From the NCBI GenBank assembly GCA_001972305.1, contig BDDD01001366.1:186001-250000 (forward strand): 64,000 bases of DNA, written 5' to 3'. The stretch's first letter is position 1. Each line of letters begins with the position of its first letter. Below the pieces are notes generated by a model. The model did not search any database, was not told where the DNA came from, and saw nothing but the letters and a program-made list of their open reading frames with translations. Shown here piece after piece: positions 1 to 10,616 of this stretch. A program made the translations under genes and the position numbers. The DNA is from Cephalotus follicularis (taxonomy: Eukaryota > Streptophyta > Magnoliopsida > Oxalidales > Cephalotaceae).

Positions 1-2
1 GC

Positions 3-3000
3 CCATATAATGAAATAATTGGGCGACTAGGGTTGAACTTGATGGAAGCGATAGTGTCGACAAGGCACTTACTGGTAAAATTCCCGACCAGGTTTGGTAT
101 GGGGCAAGTCCGAGGAAACCAGCAGGTGGCAAGGCAGTGCTATCAGAATACCATAAAGGACAAGGGGAAGGGAAAAGCCCTTCCCATAGCAAATGTGGAG
201 CTTAGAGGAGAAGTGGAACCTGAGCGTCCACAGCCCGTGGAGAATGTGGTGTAGGTGCTTTTGGAGGAAGGCAATGCAGAGAAGGTTTTCCAAGTTGGCT
301 CCCAGCTTGGAGAGGTGGAGAAAGAGGAACTAATAACGTTTCTAAAAAAACAGAGATGTATTCGCCTGGTCGGAAAAGGAGGTCCCAGGGATCAGCCCAG
401 AGGTGATGGTCCACAAGCTAAGTGTGGTTCCAATGCGGCCCTGATCAGGTAAAAGAAAAGGAACTTCATCCCCGAGAGGCAGCAAGCGATAGCAGGCGAA
501 GTGAATAAGCTACTGTAAGCAGGGTTTATAAGGGAAGTGCTTTATTCTGACTGGCTGGCGAACCCGGTACTAGTCAAGAAAGCCAATGGCAAGTGGAGGA
601 TGTGTATAGACTTCATAGACCTCATTCGCATCCTCCAAAAGGCTTGTCCAAAAGACCACTTCCCCCTCCAACAGATTGATCAACTAGTGGATGCAACCTC
701 TGGTTATAGAATGTTGAGCTTCTTGGATGCTTACTATGGTTACAATCAAATTATTATGTATGAACCAGATGAGAACAAGACAGCCTTCATCACTGATAAG
801 GGTATGTATTGTTATAAAGTCATGCCCTTTGGATTAAAAAATGCTGGAGCGACCTACCAACGGTTGGTCAAAAAAAAATTTCAATCTCAAATCGAGAGGA
901 ATATGGAGATTTATATTAACGACATGCTCGTCAAGACTCCGGCGAGGAGTCCGCATATCAAAGACTTGGAGGAGACTTTTGGGGTGTTAAGAAAATACAA
1001 GATGTGCCTCAATCCTTCCCAGTGAAATTTTGGGGCACCTCTGGTAAATTTCTTGGGTTCATGGTCTTCAGAAAAGGAATAGAGGCCAACCCAGAGAAGA
1101 TCTCGGCTATTCAGAGCATGAAGCCTCCTCAGTCTATAAAGGACGTGCAGAGGTTGAACGGCAAGGTTACAGCTTTGAGCCGATTTGTCTCCAAGTCAGA
1201 AGAGAAGTGTCTTCCCTTCTTCAAAGTATTAAGGAACCCCAAAGGGTTTCTCTGGAACGAAGAATGTCAAGCAACTTTTGAAAAATTAAAGGAATACTTG
1301 GCTTCCCCTCCTCTGATATCAAAACCAATGGATGGGGAAGACTTGAATTTGTACTTAGTAGCAACACAAGGCACAATGAGTGCAGTGCTAGTTGGAGAAG
1401 AAGACAAAGTTCAGAGGCCAGTATATAATGTGAGCAAAGCCTTGAACGATGCTGAGGGGAGGTATCCAGAGGTAGATAAGTATACTTATGCTCTAATCAT
1501 TGCGGCGAGAAAGTTAAGGCCGTATTTTCAAGCCCATACTATCAAAGTTTTAACCGACAAGCCACTTAGACAAGTGCTAGCAAAGCCAGACTGTAAGGCA
1601 GACTAGTAAAGTGGTCTATCGAATTGGGCGAGTACGATGTGAAGTATGAAGTCAGACCAGCGATAAAGTCACAAGTCTTTGCTGATTTTGTGGGAGATAA
1701 TACACCTACGAAGTGTATGGAAGATGACTCCTCTGGAAATGAGAAGGGGTTATGGAAGCTATCAGTTGATGGGTCATCCTGCGTCTCCGGAAGTGGAGCA
1801 GGATTTGTGCTGACTAACCTAGATGTGTGGACCTTGGAGTATGCTCTAAGATTTTGTTTCAAAGCAACAAACAATGAAGCATAATGAGAAGCTCCGATTG
1901 CCGGATTGACAATTGCGAAACACTTAGAGGTTCAAAAACTAAAAGCCTCTAGTGATTCTCAGCTGGTGGTTGGTCTAGTAAGTGGAGAGTACGAAGCCAG
2001 AGAAGTCACAATGGCTAAATACTTGGCCCATGTTCAAAGTTTGAAGTCCGCTTTCCAAGTCTTCCGGATTTTGAAAGTTCCCATAGCAGAAAATGCAAGA
2101 GCAAACCAGTTGTCAAAACTAGCTACAACGGGGGAATTAGAAAAAAAATCAAGCCGTGCTTGTAGACTATCTTGACAGGCCCACCATCTCGAAGGAGGAT
2201 GTGATGGACATTGATATCCAACAGGAGCCAAATTGGATGACTCTATTCATTAATTGGCTAAGGGATGGTATTTTTACAGAGGACCCAGAGGAGGCGAGAA
2301 GGCTGGTATACAGATCCAACATATACCAATTCAGAGAAGGGATTATCTAAAAAAGGTCATTCTCTTTCCCTTTGTTGAGGTGTTTGACTCCCTCAGAGGT
2401 CGACTACGCTCTAAGGGAGGTCCATGAAGGAGTATGTGGAAATCACACAGGGGGCAAAAACTTGTCCAATAAATTATTGAGGCAGGGCTATTTCTGGCCG
2501 ACCATGCACAAAGATATCATCAACTTTGTGAGGAAATGTGATAAGTGTCAGAGGAATGCCAACATAAGAAGAAGACCATTAGAGCCCTTGACATCTATCA
2601 CTACCCCTTGGCCCTTTGAACAATGGGGAATGGACTTCGTCAAACCATTACCTGTGGCAACAGGGCAAAGAAAGTAACTCATCGTGAAAGTGGACTACTT
2701 CACCAAATGGATGGAAACAAAGCCCATGACCACAATAACGAAGAACAAGATGGAGAGCTTTATCTGGAAATCAATCATTTGCAAATTTGGGGTCCCCAGA
2801 GTAATTGTTTCTGATAATGGGAAGCAATTTAATTTTGAAGCTTTTTTGAAACTTTTGCAAGGAGTGGAGAATTGAGCATAAACTTGCCTCCGTAGCCTAC
2901 CCTCAGAGCAATGGCCAGGCAGATGTCATCAATAGAGAGATCATCTTGGGGTTGAAGAAAAGCCTCAAAACTAACAAAGGGAGATGGATAGAGGAGCTCC

Positions 3001-3437
3001 CAAGTGTGTTGTGGGCTTATAGAACTACTCCTCGGACAACAATTGGAGAGTCCCCATTTAGCCTTTGTTTCGGATCAGAAGCCATAATACCAGTGGAGAT
3101 TGGAGTGCATTCTCCTAGAGTTGTACACTTAAAAGAAACTAATAATGAAAAAGATTTGAGGAACCTCCTCGATTTAGTGGAAGAGCTCAGAGATAGAGCA
3201 ACAATCAGAGTAGCAGCTTACCAGTAGAGGGTGGGCCGCTATTACAAAAAAAGGGTGAACCCCAAACAACTAAGGGAGGGAGTCCTAGTCCTCTGCAATG
3301 AGGTAATCGCTGATCCAAATGGCACTAGAGGAAATTTAGCTCCTAATTGGGAGGGACTCTACAAGGTGAAGAAAGTGCTCCGACCAGAAACATTCAAACT
3401 TGAAACTCTGGGAGGCAGGGAGATTCCTAGGGCTTAG
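3..3437 (+). pseudogene. Element A pol fossil: protease end, RT, RNase H, second RNase H, integrase
   Basis: Domains in order: the protease end, read from position 3 as PYNEIIGRLGLNLMEAI; reverse transcriptase about 480-1100, with ANGKWRMCIDF and VMPFGLKNAGATYQR; RNase H about 1250-1606 (YALIIAARKLRPYFQ); a second, archaeal-type RNase H about 1740-2150, starting LSVDGSSCVSGSGAG; integrase zinc-binding region about 2400-2570 (CDKCQRNANI); integrase core about 2600-3000; and integrase C-terminal region to 3437, ending KLETLGGREIPRA. The order and the dual RNase H are diagnostic of Tat elements. About ten breaks interrupt the reading frame, so no working polyprotein is expected. The matching region of element B is clearly homologous along the whole length. 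Confidence 0.9.
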
Positions 3438-3654
3438 AATTATGACCACTTGAGAAAGTACTACCAATGAAGTTGTAAAAATGTACAATTATTCCATACA
3501 TCAATAAAGAGAATTTTTTCTGCAGAACGAGTAGTTCCAAGATTGTAGTTCCAAGTTTGCAAGGGATAGGAGGTCCAATGTTCACGTCCTTAAACCTCTG
3601 AACAACCTCCAACAAGTTCCCTCAACAAAAGCTTTAATACAAGCTTGTTAGACC

Positions 3655-4160
3655 ACACTCCTAAAGGAGCGATCAGAGAAGACTCCCAAGAGAGCCATCA
3701 GAGTAGACCAAAGTCTTAAGTAGACTAAGGTCAGAAAAGACCAGGATCTCAAGGAGGCTAAGGTCAAAGAAGACTCCAAAAGGAGCAATCCGAGAAGACT
3801 CCTACGGGAGCAATTCATTAAAAACTCCTAAGGGAGAAACGCTAAAAGACTCATAAAGGAGAAATGTTAAAAGACTCCAAAGAGAGCAATGTTAAAAGAC
3901 ACCTAAGGGAACAACGTTAAAAGACACCTAAAGGAGCAATGTTAAAAGACTCATAAGGGAGCAAGTTAGAGAAGGAGTAACGTTAAAAGACTCCTAAGAG
4001 AGCAAGTCAGAGAAGACTCCTAAGGGAGAAACGTTAAAAGACTCCTAAAGGAGCAATCTTAAAAGACTCCTAAGGGAGAAAGGTTAAAAAAATCCAAAGG
4101 GAACAATCCTAAAAGACTTCTAAGGAAGCAATAAGTAAAAGACTTCCAAGGGGGAAAATG
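3655..4160. repeat. Hairpin minisatellite of element A (about 19 units)
   Basis: Tandem units of roughly 21-28 bp share the core GACTCCTAAGGGAGCAA and are joined by AACGTTAAAA-type spacers. Each unit holds a short palindrome with stem CTCC/GGAG. Read on the - strand the unit is GCTCCCTTAGGAGTCTTTT, the same pattern as the arrays of element B (44512-44665) and element C (31641-33735), although the bases between the stem arms differ. The array lies between the end of integrase and the antisense ORF. Tandem repeats in the 3' untranslated part are known for Tat elements. Confidence 0.85.
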
Positions 4161-4910
4161 TTGGTCGGCAAACCCATAAGAACTTGTCAGACCAGACCAA
4201 TATCGTATCTTGAGAGGCGAACACATAAAAACTCGCAAAGATCAAGTTTGTTGAACTGAGCACTTTAATACAAGTGCCCACACGAGGGCTAGAAAGATCA
4301 GACGACCTGGTCTAAAAAATATCATACCAGACAAGATTCTGGTCTACAAATCCATAAGAACTTGTCATATCAGACCTAAAATCTTGGTCTGCGAAAACTT
4401 AAGAATTTGCAAAAGATCAAGTATCGTTGGTTAAGCACTTTGATATAAAGTGCTCTACGTAGGCTAAAAAGCTTAGGCAGCATGGTCTGGAAAATATTAG
4501 ACCACTACAAAAAATGTCTACAAAGGCACAAAAATTCCCAAGGAAATGAAAGAGCTCAAACGAAGCAAAAGTCTAAAAAAGCATAAATATTCCTAAGGGA
4601 ATTATAAAGGCTCGAATGAAACTAAAGTTATATTTTATTACTTCAAAGTTAAAATGGTACAAAGTTACAAAAATAAAAGTTTACATTTGATCATCCCCTA
4701 AGGGAGTACTATTTACAGAAAGAGAAGAAGGCTCTTGGAAGTTCTCGAGTTGGGGAGCCGAGAAAGTCTCTGACGCAGGTCCAGAGTATGGAACAATAGC
4801 ACCTGAGTGCTCTGCCCTTTCCTCATTCTCTTGGGCAATGCTAGCATTCTCTTCCGCTGCCTCAACTCCCTCGGGAAAGAACTAGAAGGCATCCACTGCA
4901 GGACAACAAA
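4161..4910. other. Element A non-coding spacer between minisatellite and antisense ORF
   Basis: No ORF is convincing here. The segment contains two diverged copies of a roughly 190-bp block built around AAACCCATAAGAACTTGTCA and GAGCACTTTAATACAAGTGC. In reverse complement it matches 44250-44500 of element B and 31400-31640 of element C, so it is a conserved non-coding part of the family rather than host DNA. The second half is A-rich and leads to the end of the antisense ORF. Confidence 0.65.
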
Positions 4911-7024
4911 CTATATGATCCAAGGAAACCTCTGGTGAAAAGAAGCCACCCAGTTGCGGCAAGTGTAGAAGCCCCAGCGATAAAGTGTCGCAGACTCTAT
5001 CAAGACTTCCTCCTCAAAAGCTGAGGAAGCCTTATAGTCCTCCACGACACTCTCCATTAATGTATGAAATTCAACCGAAGCTTTGAACTCCATGAGGTCT
5101 TTATCCACTGCTGCTTGAGTCCGAGTAGCCTCCATCTCTTGGAACTTGGAGAACCTTTCATTTGTAGTCTGCAGCAGATCTCAAAGTTTAGCATTGCTAT
5201 AAACAACTGCCTCTCTTTCCCTCTTCTCCTTCTCCAAAGCTTCAAGAGCTAGCCTCTTCTCTTCCAGCATGGACTCTTGGGTGCCGAGAACATCCTCCAG
5301 TTGAGCTTGGGCCAAATTAGCCGCTTGCTTAATCTTTTTGACCTTCTCCCGAAGCTGGTTAATGAGTTCATGGTCAACCCTAGAGTTCTCCATCATAAGA
5401 AGGACGTCATTCAGAGCCTAGCAAAGAAAGACCAAAGTCAGAGGAAGAGCATATATCATACCTAAAAAGAAAAAGAAGAGAAGTTACATACTCTAATGTT
5501 GCTCTGAAGTCAGTGGTTCCAGAGTTAGTTAATGGTTCAACCCTTTCTTGCATTCATCTCAGCAGGGAGGAAGCACATCCTGCTAAGCTCAAAAGGCGCA
5601 CCTAGAGTATTCAGGTCCGTGCCATAGTAGCCTAGAGCCTCAAGATCTTCCTCAAACTGGTCAGCGCCCCGAGGCTCACAAATACGAACGGGGCCCTGAG
5701 AGCTCAGCACAGGAGGAACATTAGTTTTCTCCCGAGAAGAGCCCTCTCCGTCTCTTCTCTTCTTTTGTTTTTTGGATGGAGGGGGTAGATCATCCATAAT
5801 AGGTTTGCCATGAGTAGACACCCTGGCAGTCTCAACAGCGGCAGTAGCCTCATTCTCTGCTCTCTTCCCTGCCGCATCAGCAATTGTCTTCAAGGCTCTC
5901 CGCTTCGCCTCCTCGGTAATGCCCTTTTCTTTCTCTTTGGCAGCCCTCAAGACATCAGTCAAAGGTCACCGAGAAGCCATTGCTACCGAGAACCATGAAA
6001 GTAGAGTTATAAGCATGAATAAGAAAAAAAATAGTGAATTAACAAAAGGGAGGAATAAGAAGTAGAGGAGGAAAGGATGGCTTAATACAACTTTCCCCCT
6101 CATTGACAGGAGTAGCCCCAGGTTCTTCTCTGCTCTCTTGAACCCTTTCTCTCTCTCTCTCTCTATCCCCATTGGGATCTCGTTCTCATCATCCAAGGCA
6201 TCTCTGCAACCAGGGGACATGCTCAGCCCGACTCTACGTAAACGGTCCTCGAATACGGTAGAGTTCACCTCCTCTGGCTCCAGCGCTGAGAGCTTGGCAA
6301 GGTCTGCCTTCTCTGCCACAATTAAGATTGCTCTTTGATTGAGGCGTTGGGTATCCAATGAGTCACACCAGTGGCAGGGAGTGAAGCCGAGGAGATTTCT
6401 AACAAGGAAGTACCTCCCCCTCCAGTCTTTGACAGATTTCGTGGGATCTACCAACAATTTCTTGGTCAGACCAGTGCGGGACTTGAAATAGTAACTATGC
6501 TTGCCTGGGGACGTAGTGAAAACATGAAACTCCTTGAATAGCCCCACAGTTGGTGTCACCCTCGTTTTCAAATACTTCACCAAGAAACCCATGATGAAGG
6601 CCCAAGACAGCGCTTAAAGCAGTGAAGGATGAACTTGGAAGCTCCTTAAAATTGCAATAGTGAAGAATGGTATAGGGAGCCTCAGACCATGCGACAGAGC
6701 ATCCTCAAAAACCACAAAGAGACCAGGTTTGCTCTTTGTGATCTCCTTGGGGTCTCGAGGAAGAGAGAACTCCAAGCTTTTAGGGAAGCAGTACTTTTTG
6801 GCCAACGTGATCACTTTTTCACGGCGAAGCACGCTTTTGTCGAAGTGGGTCATAAAGACTTGGGTCCTAGTCTCGGAAGAAGCAACATCAGGACCGCCCA
6901 CTGTGGCGGCATCCATGGCCTCCTCTGCGCCAAGAGGACGCTCGGCGACAGTCACCGCCTCAGCCATGCAGCATACCTTTGCAGGGGTAGTAGTTTGTCT
7001 AACAGTTTGCTTAACTCTAGACAT
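4911..7024 (-). pseudogene. Antisense ORF block of element A (PF04195-like 'putative gypsy-type transposon' protein)
   Basis: The blocks run from 7024 down to 4911, opposite to pol. The first starts MSRVKQTVRQTTTPAK and contains FSLPRDP and GLFVVFEDALSHGLRLPIPF. The next contains VGLFKEFHVFTTSPGK. A lysine/alanine-rich charged stretch follows at about 5540-5960, a coiled-coil-like segment near 5181-5396 (LREKVKKIKQAANLAQAQL), and a C-terminal segment with VEDYKASSAFEEEV and GFYTCRN near 4911-5135. Element B carries the same blocks in the same order at 41640-43960. Antisense ORFs of this kind are known in Tat elements; their function is not. Some gaps between blocks look like introns at equivalent places in both copies. 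The start is chosen at the first methionine, shared with element B. It contains a (CT)n run near 6150. Decayed overall. Confidence 0.75.
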
Positions 7025-7257
7025 TTGGAACCTCGAGAGAGAGAGAGAGAGAGAGTGAATATGAGAAGCTAGAAAAAACCCAAAATGATGCCCTAATCAG
7101 TTTACAAAACAAACAACAGAGCACGGCTCACCTGAGATTTTTTGCAAAAGAAGATTCGAAGGGAAATCGATTTGAAGTTTGGGAAGATCGAAAAATTTGG
7201 TAGAACAAAAGTTTTGAAATTTGAAGAGGTGTAAAGAAACTTCTCCAAGAAGAAAGA

Positions 7258-7270
7258 GCAATTTAAAGGG
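7258..7270 (-). promoter_or_regulatory. Possible core promoter (TTTAAA box) of the antisense ORF in element A
   Basis: On the - strand this reads GCCCTTTAAATTGCTCTTTC, about 240 bp upstream of the antisense start codon. Element B has a similar box (GTCTTTAAAAGGCATCTTTT, TTTAAAA at 41424-41430) about 210 bp upstream of its antisense start. Conservation of a TATA-like box at matching distance, outside the LTR, is suggestive only. Confidence 0.35.
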
Positions 7271-7559
7271 CTCTAGATTGATTTCAGACCATTAGATCTC
7301 TGCGGAATCGAACGACCTAGATCATCCCATCAAATTGGATGAGAGAAATGAAGAAACCATGCACGGCAAGTGAAAAGACATAAACGGGAATTACGCTTTC
7401 TCTGCAATGTCATAGCTAATGTCGGAGATAGGCCAAATAGTAAGGTCCAAAAGCCAAAACAGGCTTAATTGCGCTCCAAAAATCGGCCCAAAGCAAGACT
7501 ACATCACTAATGGTCTTCCTCCTCTGCCAAGCCCAGAAAATGAAGACCAGTGGGGTATA

Positions 7560-8051
7560 TGATATAAGAAAATTTCTACTCGAATAAAACTCTGCCATGT
7601 GTCCACTAGTGCTATAGCCACGTGGTCATGCAATTTAAAATCTACAATGATAATGCACGAGCTAACGTCTTAGTGCCAAATAGGGAAATGGACGAGATAC
7701 TCGGCCGTTTTCTAGGGGTACAATAATCATCTCTGTAATGCAAGCAGATTTGGGGGAGGCAGTTACAAACAGGTGATCTTATAAATACCACAAAGAAACA
7801 CTATACACAGGTCGGTTAATTCTAGACTAAAAAGAACATTATTGTATCTTCTTTGTCACTATCTGACTTAAACATCGGAGTGTCCCCGATAGTAAAACCT
7901 CATGGACCTTCGTTTAGTTTGCTTCTTGTGTGCAGGGAGGACGTCAAGCAATCCAATCAAATACCATCCTCAGAACATTTGTCGTGTTTTCCTCTACAAA
8001 TCAAATCTTTACACGTAAGAGACTGTTGTGTTGTTGATTTCGACATTAACA
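7560..8051 (+). repeat. 3' LTR of element A (492 bp)
   Basis: Starts TGATATAAG directly after the purine-rich tract AAGACCAGTGGGGTATA (ending 7559) and ends GACATTAACA. The start matches element B in reverse complement (TGATATGGAG after CAGGGGGCATA). A sense TATA box TATAAATACC lies near 7778. The next bases TTAAT (8052-8056) would be the target duplication; its partner is outside the window. Confidence 0.85.
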
Positions 8052-8896
8052 TTAATATATATAAATTTACTGTCATTTACATCATTTTTTATATTCTATT
8101 TGAACATTAAACTAATAACATATATATATATATAACTATTCATTATTTTTATGTTTTTATTGTTAAAAAGAGTTATTGAGATTTTTTAAACAATTCAGTT
8201 AATAAAAGATCGAAATAATTCAATGTTCAGTTTTTACACATTAACATTTAATAAATTCTGGCCATTCAATTTCAATTCAATATTCAATGTTTTTATAACT
8301 TACTGAAAACAAACACCCATTTTACTCCACCCATTTTACTCCAGTCATATGAATGGCTTATTTGGGCTCTTTGCTTACAAGCCTATTTACATTTTTTCTG
8401 TTAAAATACGATTTAATAAAACAAGCCTATTTGAAAGTCCACATATTGATAAACAAGATCCGATTGTACCATGTTATGTAGGGAGAGAAACTGATCACAA
8501 GATGTTTTTTTTTTTCTTTTCTAATTCATTATTTAAAAAATATGATATTTCATCCTTCAATGAATATTACATACTATAAATTGTTGTAGAAATAGTCCAA
8601 ATGAATCATAAGTCCCATCAATCCTCTAATCCTCAATAGGATGCAATTTTTCTATTATGGTATAAAAGCTAAAGATGTAACGAGATTGTGGATTTCTTTT
8701 TTTTTTTTTGACGTTGGAGATTCCATTTATATAGTTATACAGCTGTAGTGTAATCTCTATAATAAATGACAAAATCTCAACAATAAATCACAAAATCTAG
8801 CTATAATTACTACATAATCTGCATGTGATATGATTACTATAATTTTACCATATCACAACAATATACCATATATAATATGAGGGATGCTTACATCCT
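8052..8896. other. AT-rich intergenic DNA; first about 85 bp duplicated at 30438-30520
   Basis: No gene is visible. Positions 8052-8135 (TTAATATATATAAATTTACT and following) closely match 30438-30520, the flank directly left of element C. That is the other duplicated locus carrying lipid-transfer gene copy 2. The rest is A/T runs without recognisable structure. Confidence 0.6.
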
Positions 8897-9402
8897 ATGA
8901 ATGACAATGTAAAGGGTTAGGTATGAATACTATAGTTTTTGTTCTCTTTTTTTTTTGTATCCTCCCTATACTTATGCGGGTATTATTAAAGATTCCCGTC
9001 TCCGTCTCCGTTTCCCTAAAAACTTATTAATACATATACCATACCCGTACCCTTTATGTACATAAAAAAAATTTCATGTTCTTATAATACAATACTCAAT
9101 AATATAAAACAAAAATAATGTTTTAAAAAATTTGTGGGTAACAAACATAATATTTTAAACATAATTATGTAATAAAAATAAAATTTAAAGATATTTTAGA
9201 AACTTAATAACAGTACAGAGAGGATCGGGGAAGGTAGGATGATAAGCTATATTTGTATCCTCTCCGTCCCCATTACCGGGTACCTAAAAATTTCCCGTCT
9301 CCTTCCTCGTTCCCGTCCCCGTCCCTTGCAGGTAATCCCCTCCCCGTATGGGGCGGGTATGGTCGAATACCCGTTTTTACGAATATAATTGTCATCCCTA
9401 AA
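8897..9402. mobile_element. hAT-like non-autonomous DNA transposon (MITE, about 506 bp)
   Basis: Flanked by TTACATCCT on both sides (8888-8896 and 9403-9411), consistent with an 8-bp hAT target duplication plus one chance base. The ends are imperfectly inverted: ATGAATGACAAT on the left, and AGGGATGACAAT in reverse complement on the right. The second resembles the common plant hAT end CAGGGATGACAAT. GC-rich runs of CCCGTCCCCGTCCC and GGGCGGGTAT near both ends are typical of this MITE group. No transposase is encoded. Confidence 0.7.
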
Positions 9403-9624
9403 TTACATCCTAACTCTTTTACCAATTTTTTTTATTACACATAAATGATACTTAGAGAATAAAACACGTGAGTGGATAGGTAGATCTCGTTACTTTTCAT
9501 GAACGAATAAATGTTTGACTTGTGTAGAGACACATGTAATGAGATGAAAATGTTTGATAAAAATATTAAGACGTTTAATATTACTTATATAATATATATG
9601 AGGCGGGATATATTTCTACCACAT

Positions 9625-9679
9625 CTTACACCGTTATACCATTCAATGGAGTGCATCCATTAGTACTGAATGGTGTAAG
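9625..9679. repeat. Small inverted repeat
   Basis: CTTACACC, then ACCATTCA and ATGGA on the left, are mirrored by TCCAT, TGAATGGT and GGTGTAAG on the right. The arms are about 21 bp around a short loop. It could be a MITE relic or a chance hairpin. Confidence 0.45.
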
Positions 9680-9834
9680 ATTGAGTGATAAATTAAAAAG
9701 TTTGTCACCATGAGGCAATTTACACTAACTCATTATATATTAATACATTATCAGATACTACGTATTATTATTGGTTGTGTATATCCATTTCACGCACCAT
9801 GAATGATGTACAATAATGTATTAGGAGCATATAA

Positions 9835-9960
9835 TTATGCATAACAAATACATAGCATATTATGTGTCATCTAACCAGTAGAATGAAAAATAAATAAAAT
9901 TGATATGTAGTTATTATATTTTTTACTTGTTATATGACATATATCATATGTTATGCATAA
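9835..9960. repeat. MITE-like inverted repeat upstream of lipid-transfer gene copy 1
   Basis: TTATGCATAACAAATACATA (from 9835) is inverted as CATATGTTATGCATAA (ending 9960). The imperfect arms are about 30 bp around a 60-bp centre. No clear target duplication was found. It lies about 200 bp upstream of the gene's start codon. Confidence 0.5.
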
Positions 9961-10030
9961 TCCAAATTTATTGATAGTGTTTTTTATCATTATACAAATA
10001 TCATAAGAAGAAAAAAATGTTGCTCCTCTC

Positions 10031-10096
10031 TTTCCTATAAATGCTACCATAGCGCTTCACTTCTTTCCTATAAATACTACCATAGCGCTTCAGTTA
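10031..10096 (+). promoter_or_regulatory. Duplicated core promoter: two tandem 33-bp units, each with a TATA box
   Basis: Two 33-bp units (10031-10063 and 10064-10096) each start CTTTCCTATAAAT and contain CTACCATAGCGCTTCA. TATAAAT occurs at 10037 and 10070. The second is 94 bp before the start codon, a normal plant spacing including the 5' UTR. Copy 2 of the gene has a single unit with TATAAAT at 36474-36480. Confidence 0.7.
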
Positions 10097-10163
10097 CAAT
10101 TTAACCCTAATCACCAACATTTGATTACAGTGAATAGGTGCATAATAATATCCTTTCAGAGAA

Positions 10164-10616
10164 ATGGCAATTCCTGTCACTCGTTGTTTGATCATGGCAA
10201 TGGTGGTTGTGGTTGGAACCCTAATTTTTGGTGACTATGGTGCCAATGCCCAATGCAGTGAGATGCCGCCTATCGATCTTATCTTTCAATGCGAACGATT
10301 CGTTAAGATTTCGGGGCCAAAAATTCCTCCGTCACCGGAGTGTTGCTCCGTGATTAAGAAGGTTGAGGTTCCATGCATTTGCAAACTTGTTACTCCTGAA
10401 ATTGAGAAAATTATTAGCATGGACAAGGTGGTCTATGTAGCCAAGACTTGTGGTGTCCCAGTTCAACCTGGAATGAAATGTGGAAGTAAGATTTATATAT
10501 ATGCTTATTGATGGTTTAACTCACTTATATAGTAATTCTTTATTTACTGCAATGCTAATGTGGTGATGGTATGTTTGCATGCTTCAGGCTACACAGTTCC
10601 TCCATCAATGGCATAA
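10164..10616 (+). CDS. Secreted non-specific lipid-transfer protein, type IV / DIR1-like, copy 1
   Basis: Two exons (10164-10485 and 10588-10616) joined across a 102-bp intron with GT at 10486 and AG at 10587 give 116 residues ending KCGSYTVPPSMA. Residues 1-29 are a signal peptide (hydrophobic core MAMVVVVGTLIF, likely cut after ANA). The mature part has the eight-cysteine pattern at residues 31, 43, 60-61, 71, 73, 96 and 106. The short CC-x9-C-x-C spacing, with Ile inside CxC, fits the DIR1-like type IV group. Family members bind lipids in an internal cavity in the cell wall or apoplast; DIR1 acts in long-distance defence signalling, but that role is not shown here. Retaining the intron would instead give 115 residues ending KIYIYAY, with all eight cysteines kept. 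Length, signal peptide and intron position are normal, so the gene looks intact. Confidence 0.9.

Larger units (their letters stand above)
1..8051 (+). mobile_element. Tat-lineage Ty3/Gypsy LTR retrotransposon, element A (5' end outside window, broken)
   Basis: The window opens inside the end of a retroviral-type protease and continues through reverse transcriptase, RNase H, a second RNase H and integrase, all on the + strand. These are followed by a repeat array, a long block of ORFs on the opposite strand, a purine-rich tract (7542-7559) and a terminal LTR. A second RNase H plus an antisense ORF between integrase and 3' LTR is the known layout of the Tat lineage (Retand, RIRE2, Ogre relatives). 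The coding part is heavily decayed, with roughly ten or more breaks, so this is a fossil. The 5' LTR, gag and most of the protease lie before position 1. Element B (40255-51156) is the same family in opposite orientation and confirms the boundaries. Confidence 0.9.

Noticed and set aside
9253-9444. Small ORF beginning MYPLRPHYR
   Set aside because: Falls across the GC-rich arm and end of the hAT-like MITE; no protein similarity recognised.
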